Source: Candidatus Agrococcus pullicola (GTDB lineage: Bacteria > Actinomycetota > Actinomycetes > Actinomycetales > Microbacteriaceae). Taken from it: a stretch of DNA of 14,047 nt. Where the stretch lies: positions 1-14,047 of the forward strand of contig DXDC01000160.1 of the NCBI GenBank assembly GCA_019115685.1. Reading direction: 5' to 3'. Under the pieces are notes generated by a model. It ran no database searches. It was not told the DNA's origin and was given only the letters and a program-made list of their open reading frames with translations. A program made the position numbers and the translations under genes. This document shows, piece after piece, positions 7,100 to 14,047 of the stretch (positions within the stretch are counted from its first letter, which is position 1; each line of letters begins with the position of its first letter).

Positions 7100-7105
7100 T
7101 AGCAT
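7100..7105 (+). promoter_or_regulatory. Candidate -10 box of the serine protease gene
   Basis: TAGCAT fits TANNNT. Transcription would start near 7112, inside the inverted repeat at 7104-7123. No convincing -35 hexamer is present, so the call is tentative. Confidence 0.3.
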
Positions 7106-7123
7106 CTTCTTCTGGAAGAAGAT
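7104..7123. promoter_or_regulatory. Perfect 9-bp inverted repeat upstream of the serine protease gene (operator candidate)
   Basis: ATCTTCTTC (7104-7112) and GAAGAAGAT (7115-7123) are exact reverse complements separated by TG. The repeat lies between the PAQR stop (7075) and the protease start (7146), 22 bases before the ATG. A 2-base spacer is too tight for a good RNA hairpin loop and no T-run follows. A dimeric regulator site is therefore more likely than an intrinsic terminator. Confidence 0.45.
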
Positions 7124-7133
7124 CCCGAACCGC

Positions 7134-7138
7134 AGAGG
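7134..7138 (+). promoter_or_regulatory. Ribosome binding site selecting the upstream ATG of the protease gene
   Basis: AGAGG lies 7 bases before ATG 7146. The inner ATG at 7194, where a shorter classic signal peptide would begin, has no such site, so the upstream start is preferred. Confidence 0.55.
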
Positions 7139-7145
7139 TGTCACA

Positions 7146-8285
7146 ATGCGCGAACGCCAGCCAAGTGCGTCAGCCCTCCCGGGCAGAATCGGCATGAAAC
7201 GGCGTTTGCTCAGAGCCACTTCGGTTGCAGCGGCGCTGGCTGTTTCGCTCTCGGGTTGCATCTTTCTCCCGAGCCTCGCTGGGTTATCGTCCGGGCCACC
7301 CGCTCCGCCGCTGCCGACGGCGACCGACCCGGTTCCTCCCTCCTCCGAACCGCCCTCGATCGAGCCGACTCCCGTCGACCCGACAGAGACTCCGAGCCCG
7401 ACAGAGACCCCGAGCCCGACACAAGACTCGGGAACCCTCGGCGAGGTCCGAGACGGGAACCCTCTGCAGTCGGGCTCCGGAGTCGCGACCGACACGCCCT
7501 ATGACCTTGTCATTCCACCGTCCAGCGGCAATCCCGAGGTCGGCTCCGTGCCGCTCGGCAACGTCTCCGACGCAAGAGAATTCAGCGAGTCGGAAGGATC
7601 CTTCATAACGCAGACGACCGGGCGCCTGTACATGACGTGGCCGGGAGACCGGCACGGGACCTGCTCGGGCACGGTCGTCAACAGTGACGACGGCAACATT
7701 GTGCTCACGGCCGCTCACTGCCTCTACAGCCCGATCTATCGAGAGATGGCCGAACGAGTGCAGTTCGTTCCCGCGGAGTCCGGCAACGGCGCCCACGCGC
7801 CCTACGGCACCTGGGAGGGCGATCGTTGGATCGTACCCTCGATCTTCGCCGACACCGCCTACGAAGAGGATGGCGCCTCCTACGGTGAGGGATGGGCGTA
7901 CGACTACGCCTGGATCCGTCTGCAATCGAGTGCCTCCGGCGCGAACGTACAGGACTTCACGGGCGGCCAGGGCATCAGCTTCACACAGGAGTTCGACGGG
8001 GCGCAGTTCGTCGGCTACCCGACCAACGAGCCGTTCGACGGTAGCAGCCAGCGCGTCTGCTCAAGTACCCAAATGGGCTTCGGCGACATGCACTGGCCGC
8101 ACCTGACGATGTCTTGCACGATCTCGCCCGGCATCTCGGGGTCCGGGTGGGTGACCGCGATCGACCCCGAGACCGGCGCCGGATACGTTGGCGCGGTGTT
8201 CTCGACGCTCGTGACCGATACGGTCTCGGGCTCGATGCTGGGCCGCAATTCCTACGACCTCCTGCAGGAGTTGCACGAGCTGTAG
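7146..8285 (+). CDS. Secreted lipoprotein with trypsin/V8-like serine protease domain
   Basis: A 379-residue exported protein. A basic n-region (KRRLLR), a hydrophobic stretch and lipobox LSGC with Cys38 mark a lipoprotein signal. The n-region is unusually long (~23 residues) if the AGAGG-led ATG at 7146 is used; ATG 7194 (residue 17) is the alternative. A Pro/Thr/Ser/Glu-rich spacer (about 50-95) follows, then the peptidase S1-type domain (about 155-379). The catalytic triad is readable as His191 in LTAAHC, Asp253 in WAYDYAWIRL and Ser331 in SPGISGSGW. The GxSGS form resembles glutamyl endopeptidases (V8 class) rather than trypsin GDSGGP. C173-C192 and C305-C324 could form disulfides. The domain should act outside the cell, tethered to the membrane; its substrate is unknown. 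It is tail to tail with secA, with 3 bases between stops. Confidence 0.88.
   Translation: MRERQPSASALPGRIGMKRRLLRATSVAAALAVSLSGCIFLPSLAGLSSGPPAPPLPTATDPVPPSSEPPSIEPTPVDPTETPSPTETPSPTQDSGTLGEVRDGNPLQSGSGVATDTPYDLVIPPSSGNPEVGSVPLGNVSDAREFSESEGSFITQTTGRLYMTWPGDRHGTCSGTVVNSDDGNIVLTAAHCLYSPIYREMAERVQFVPAESGNGAHAPYGTWEGDRWIVPSIFADTAYEEDGASYGEGWAYDYAWIRLQSSASGANVQDFTGGQGISFTQEFDGAQFVGYPTNEPFDGSSQRVCSSTQMGFGDMHWPHLTMSCTISPGISGSGWVTAIDPETGAGYVGAVFSTLVTDTVSGSMLGRNSYDLLQELHEL
7381..7416 (+). repeat. Two 18-bp tandem repeats in the protease linker
   Basis: Two copies of an 18-base unit (7381-7398 and 7399-7416) differ at one base and each encode the six-residue period TETPSP. A degenerate start of a third copy follows. 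The repeat is in frame and extends the extracellular proline-rich spacer. Confidence 0.8.
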
Positions 8286-8288
8286 CGG

Positions 8289-11075
<2,787 letters not shown>

Positions 11076-11083
11076 GTGTGCGT

Positions 11084-11088
11084 CTCCT
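11084..11088 (-). promoter_or_regulatory. Ribosome binding site of secA (GTG start)
   Basis: AGGAG on the minus strand, 8 bases before GTG 11075. It confirms the non-ATG start, with [10 protein letters not shown] as the expected SecA N-terminus. Confidence 0.65.
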
Positions 11089-11172
11089 GAATTATTACAA
11101 GTCGGTAACCACCCTTCATCGTAACGCCTCAGCTTTGTGTCGCGTATGTGAAGGATTTATCGAAGCCGAGAA

Positions 11173-11198
11173 GCGGCCGACGCACGCGCGCCGACCGC
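11173..11198 (-). terminator. GC-rich hairpin between hpf and secA, candidate terminator or attenuator
   Basis: On the minus strand, GCGGTCGGC and GTCGGCCGC can pair over 9 positions (two G-U pairs) around an 8-base loop, which itself can close two more G-C pairs on a tetraloop. It starts about 20 bases after the hpf stop (11218-11220) and is followed by TTCTCGGCTTCG, which is only weakly T-rich. The next gene, secA, begins about 100 bases further on, so the hairpin may separate or attenuate the two transcripts. Confidence 0.4.
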
Positions 11199-11217
11199 TC
11201 CTGAAGACTGCTCTGTA

Positions 11218-11886
11218 TCAACCAGCGGCTCGTTGCTCCTGTGCCGTGTCCAGCGAGATGACGCCATACGACCATCCCTTGCGACGGTAGACGACGTTCG
11301 CCTCTCCCGTTCCGGAGTTGATGAAGAGGTAGAACGGGTGCCCGATGAGCTCCATCTGGTCGATCGCTTCGCGCGGAGTCATCTCGACTGCATCGAAACG
11401 CTTTTCGCGGATCACGACCGGCGACCATTCGAGCTCTTCCTCGGCAAGGCCCTGTTCAGCTGCCGTCACTTCTCCGTTGGCGACCGCATCGATGACATCC
11501 GGATTCGCGGGCTGGATGCCCTTATCTGCGAAACCGGCGGCGCTTGCGTCGCGCAACGACTCCGCGCGCGGTCCGCGACGTTGGCTGATGCGTTTGTCGT
11601 GCAAGCGTCGCGAACGCTCCATAACGCGGTGGTAGGCCTGGTCGAATGCGCGGTACTTGTCAGGACCTTCAGCCTCAGCGCGAATCACGCCGCCCGGCCC
11701 GCGCACGGTGATCTCCACGCGTGCTCCTGCGGACTGCGCATCGTGCGCCGTAGCGTGCTTGGTCAACTTGACGGTGAGATTCTGCGCCTTGGGCAGCAGC
11801 TGTTCGACCTTTGCGACCTTGTCCGTCGTGTATTCACGGAACCGATCGGTGATCGTCGCGTTGCGACCTGTGACGTTGATGTCCAC
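11218..11886 (-). CDS. hpf: Ribosome hibernation promoting factor, long form
   Basis: A 222-residue long HPF. The N-terminal S30AE/RaiA domain (about 1-100) begins MDINVTGRNATIT and binds the 30S decoding region to silence ribosomes. A charged, Ala/Glu-rich linker follows (about 100-155). The C-terminal HPF domain (about 160-212: KRFDAVEMTPREAIDQMELIG and then FYLFINSGTGEANVVYRRKG) mediates dimerisation of 70S ribosomes into 100S particles in long-form HPFs. The start is GTG 11886, preceded by AGGAGG with 5 bases spacing, one of the strongest ribosome sites in the window. The gene begins 27 bases after the comF-like stop and precedes secA, an order seen in other actinobacteria. It may be co-transcribed with comF or have its own promoter inside the comF 3' end; stress control is likely from the family, but no site is recognised. 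Confidence 0.95.
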   Translation of the reverse strand: MDINVTGRNATITDRFREYTTDKVAKVEQLLPKAQNLTVKLTKHATAHDAQSAGARVEITVRGPGGVIRAEAEGPDKYRAFDQAYHRVMERSRRLHDKRISQRRGPRAESLRDASAAGFADKGIQPANPDVIDAVANGEVTAAEQGLAEEELEWSPVVIREKRFDAVEMTPREAIDQMELIGHPFYLFINSGTGEANVVYRRKGWSYGVISLDTAQEQRAAG

Positions 11887-11913
11887 TGTGACCTCCTAGC
11901 GTCGTTGTATCAC

Positions 11914-12531
11914 TCAGCCTAGTCCCGTTCGGCGGGGTGTGTGAGCTATCGCCAGGAACCCGGCGACGGTACCTCCCGCATCCCGAACGGCTCGTACTGC
12001 AGCGAGCGCTGTGGTGCCGGTCGTAACGACGTCGTCGATGATCACGACACGTTCACCGGCGAGTCGGCTGCGCAGTCGCATACTTCGATCGGCCGTGACC
12101 CGGCGCTCGAGGTTTCTTGTCTTCTGCTCCTTGCGCGGAGCGGTATCGAACCGCAGTCTCAGGGTGCGCATGCCCCTCTTCCTCGCGATGCCGCGCGCGA
12201 GCCAGTCGACGGCGTGAAAGCCACGCTTTCGGAGGCCGGATGCGCTCGGCGGCACGATCACGGCGGCGGTCGCATCCGGGCATACGGGGGCAAGACGGGC
12301 CGCGATCTTTCCGACGACGCTCGAATCGCCGTGTTCCTTGCACGCGAGCACAGTGTCGCGAAGCCCTCCCTCGTAGTCGCCCAGCACCGTCAACGGTATG
12401 CCTCGAACATCGAGGGTGCGAGGCTCCCACCCGCTCAAGCAGTTGTCGCACAGCGATGTTGCCGGCGTAGAGCACGCCGCGCACTGCACCGGCCAGAGCA
12501 CATCGAGCGCTTCGGCAATCCACGGGTGCAT
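11914..12531 (-). CDS. ComF family phosphoribosyltransferase-like protein
   Basis: A 205-residue ComF/GntX-type protein. An N-terminal zinc-binding knuckle has C17-x2-C20 and C28-x2-C31. A type I phosphoribosyltransferase fold follows, with PRPP loop VVIIDDVVTTGTT (162-174), acidic pair D166-D167, and the family segment PPSASGLRKRGFHAVDWLA (94-112). In naturally competent bacteria ComF aids DNA uptake and handling. In actinobacteria this gene is commonly found next to lpqB without evidence of competence, and no other competence gene is seen here, so its role is unknown. The ATG at 12531 gives the expected N-terminus (hydrophobic helix then CxxC), but its ribosome site is poor. It lies 80 bases after lpqB and 27 before hpf, likely within one transcription unit. 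Confidence 0.9.
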   Translation of the reverse strand: MHPWIAEALDVLWPVQCAACSTPATSLCDNCLSGWEPRTLDVRGIPLTVLGDYEGGLRDTVLACKEHGDSSVVGKIAARLAPVCPDATAAVIVPPSASGLRKRGFHAVDWLARGIARKRGMRTLRLRFDTAPRKEQKTRNLERRVTADRSMRLRSRLAGERVVIIDDVVTTGTTALAAVRAVRDAGGTVAGFLAIAHTPRRTGLG

Positions 12532-12611
12532 GCGTCGATTCTGCTGGGTCGCAGCAACGCCGCGTCCAGCCGCGATCGAGCTTGTGGAGAACGGTCGCCT
12601 GTGTGGCGCGT

Positions 12612-14047
12612 TCAGGAGATGAGGAACTCGATGTCGCTTATCGCAGCAAGTGGCGTCGTGCGCCCCGGGGCCATCGCGAACACCGTACCGCCCTCCTGCA
12701 GCGCCAAAAGTCCGCCACCGGGCTCCAGAGCGACCTCGACAATGCCACCTGCGGGAGGGTTGAGTGATTCGAACGTGCCATCGAGGCTCAGCAGGCGCAC
12801 CGCTGTCTCCTCTTCTTCAACCGACACGACACCGAGGGCATCCTGACTCGTCCACGTCACGTCGACGGGAACCCCGCCGGGGGCGGAAATCTCGGGGCCC
12901 AGACGCAAGTCGTCGGGCACTGCGCCCGATCGCGCGACCGCGAAGAGTCGAACGGTCGTGTTTCCCTGTCCCCCCGTGATGACGGCGAGTCTGGACCCTT
13001 CCGGTGAGAGCTCCACCGAGAAGACGCTTTCGCCACCGAGCTCGACCGAGAACGTGCTGTGCTCGCCATCAACCCAGGCGTGCACGAGCTGTTCGTCCGA
13101 ATTATCTACCCACCACACCGTCCGGAATCTGTCGACGGCAGGGTCGGTCGCGGCGTTCTCGCCGATCTGCTGCTCCGCGCTCCCGTCGAGCCAGTGGATG
13201 CCACCGCCGCGCGCGTAGGCGGCGCCGATCCGGGAGCTGTCGACCCCCGGCACTAGCGCGAACGACGTTGCGTTCAGATCCTGGAGCTGTTCGCCCAGTC
13301 CCGTAATGAGTGCTCCTTCCGGCTGCGCAACACGCGCCTCGCCGTCCCGGTACACGAGCGGACTCGGCCAGAGCGAGTCGACGGTTGGGGCCTCAGCCTC
13401 CGAACTGAGACCGATGACGTCATCGGCGCCGTTGACATGCACTTCGACCGTGCCGGCGCCGGTGGAACGCTGCACCTGCAGCGCAAATCTTGACAGTTCC
13501 TGCGCCGTGACCGACCCCGGTCGTGACGAACTCAGGGTCAGCGAGAGTCCGCCCCCGGGGCGGTCCGCGATTTCGCCGACGAGCTCGGCCCCCACCGCGG
13601 CAGAGGGCAGCACTGAACTCTGCAACCAGGAAGCCGGCCCTTCCAGGAGAGCGTCGACGATGTCTCTTGTCAGCGTCTGGGGGTCGTCCGGAAACCAGCG
13701 GAGATCAGGCACGAAGTAGTCGCCATCCGTTGTGAACCACCGCACAGCAACCGCTTCGAAGAGTTCCTCGAAGTGGAGCGAACTCACCAGCGTTCCCTCG
13801 GGAACTTCGTCGAGGCGCCACTCTCCCTCCACCTGCGTCAGACTGAACGACAGCGTCTGGGTCGACTCCTCTGCCCCGTGCATGATGCCGCTCGTGTCGA
13901 CTCGTGAAGTGAGAGTGACCGCGACCTCTCCTGAACTCTCGTCCGTCATCGACACTTGCGGTGCCCCCGAGCGGACACGGACGTTCGCAACCGGATCCCA
14001 GAGCGTGCTCGCGCTGTCGGTGAGGTACTGTCGCGCGACCTCGTAGT
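12612..14047 (-). CDS. lpqB: LpqB family lipoprotein (MtrAB-associated), C-terminal part, 5' end outside window
   Basis: The frame is open to the right edge: in-frame codons from 14045 downward read YEVARQYLTDSAS, so the GTG at 13955 is internal. The signal peptide and lipobox are therefore beyond the window, and 477 codons are visible. The part seen contains a GerMN-like domain (around VRWFTTDGDYFVPDLRWFP to the SVTAQELSRFALQVQRS region). A beta-propeller-like LpqB C-terminal domain follows, with repeated short strands such as SRIGAAYARGGGIHWLDG and VFSVELSPEGSRLAVITGG. In mycobacteria LpqB interacts with the sensor kinase MtrB and modulates MtrA signalling; mtrA and mtrB would be expected just to the right, outside the window. 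The identification rests on the domain pattern and the lpqB-comF-hpf-secA order. Confidence 0.88.
   Translation of the reverse strand, partial: YEVARQYLTDSASTLWDPVANVRVRSGAPQVSMTDESSGEVAVTLTSRVDTSGIMHGAEESTQTLSFSLTQVEGEWRLDEVPEGTLVSSLHFEELFEAVAVRWFTTDGDYFVPDLRWFPDDPQTLTRDIVDALLEGPASWLQSSVLPSAAVGAELVGEIADRPGGGLSLTLSSSRPGSVTAQELSRFALQVQRSTGAGTVEVHVNGADDVIGLSSEAEAPTVDSLWPSPLVYRDGEARVAQPEGALITGLGEQLQDLNATSFALVPGVDSSRIGAAYARGGGIHWLDGSAEQQIGENAATDPAVDRFRTVWWVDNSDEQLVHAWVDGEHSTFSVELGGESVFSVELSPEGSRLAVITGGQGNTTVRLFAVARSGAVPDDLRLGPEISAPGGVPVDVTWTSQDALGVVSVEEEETAVRLLSLDGTFESLNPPAGGIVEVALEPGGGLLALQEGGTVFAMAPGRTTPLAAISDIEFLIS

Noticed and set aside
7381..7420. Short tandem repeats considered as a CRISPR fragment
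   Set aside because: The units are contiguous, without spacers, and in frame with the protease linker; they encode TETPSP repeats.

Overview
The window looks like a chromosomal core region of a high-GC actinobacterium, probably a member of the Microbacteriaceae. The evidence is the GC-rich codon usage, the GTG and TTG starts, the gene order lpqB-comF-hpf-secA on one strand, a long Rv2361c-like cis-prenyltransferase, and the PIN-PhoH fusion. The family assignment is inferred from protein character and gene order, not from a search. Genes fill the window almost completely. The longest gaps are about 140 bases (3922-4063 and 11076-11217), so no gene-free stretch exceeds 300 bases. I see no tRNA, rRNA, insertion sequence, CRISPR array or phage gene.

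Region 1 (1-3990) is a metal-uptake module, most likely for manganese. A DtxR/MntR-family repressor, cut by the left edge, runs rightward. It converges on a four-gene leftward operon: lipoprotein metal-binding protein, ATPase, and two permeases. The four genes are separated by 3 bases or less, or overlap by 1 to 4 bases. The repressor has Glu where Fe-responsive DtxR/IdeR have Cys, as in MntR. A TACAAT -10 box followed by a 10-bp perfect palindrome lies just upstream of the first transporter gene and is a good candidate operator. The 3' ends of the repressor gene and the last permease gene overlap antisense by 101 bases.

Region 2 (4064-8285) holds a leftward PIN-PhoH ATPase and a leftward isoprenyl diphosphate synthase. 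Divergent from these are a rightward PAQR/hemolysin III-type membrane protein, probably expressed from a leaderless mRNA, and a rightward secreted lipoprotein with a V8/trypsin-like serine protease domain. A 9-bp inverted repeat lies between the last two.

Region 3 (8289-14047) is a leftward housekeeping block, given here in transcription order: lpqB (cut by the right edge; a partner of the MtrAB two-component system in actinobacteria), a ComF-family phosphoribosyltransferase, the long-form hibernation factor hpf, and the Sec motor ATPase secA. The protease and secA converge with only 3 bases between their stop codons.

I found no convincing novel multi-gene system. The observations most worth checking are regulatory: the candidate Mn operator, the palindrome upstream of the protease, the leaderless starts and the antisense overlap.
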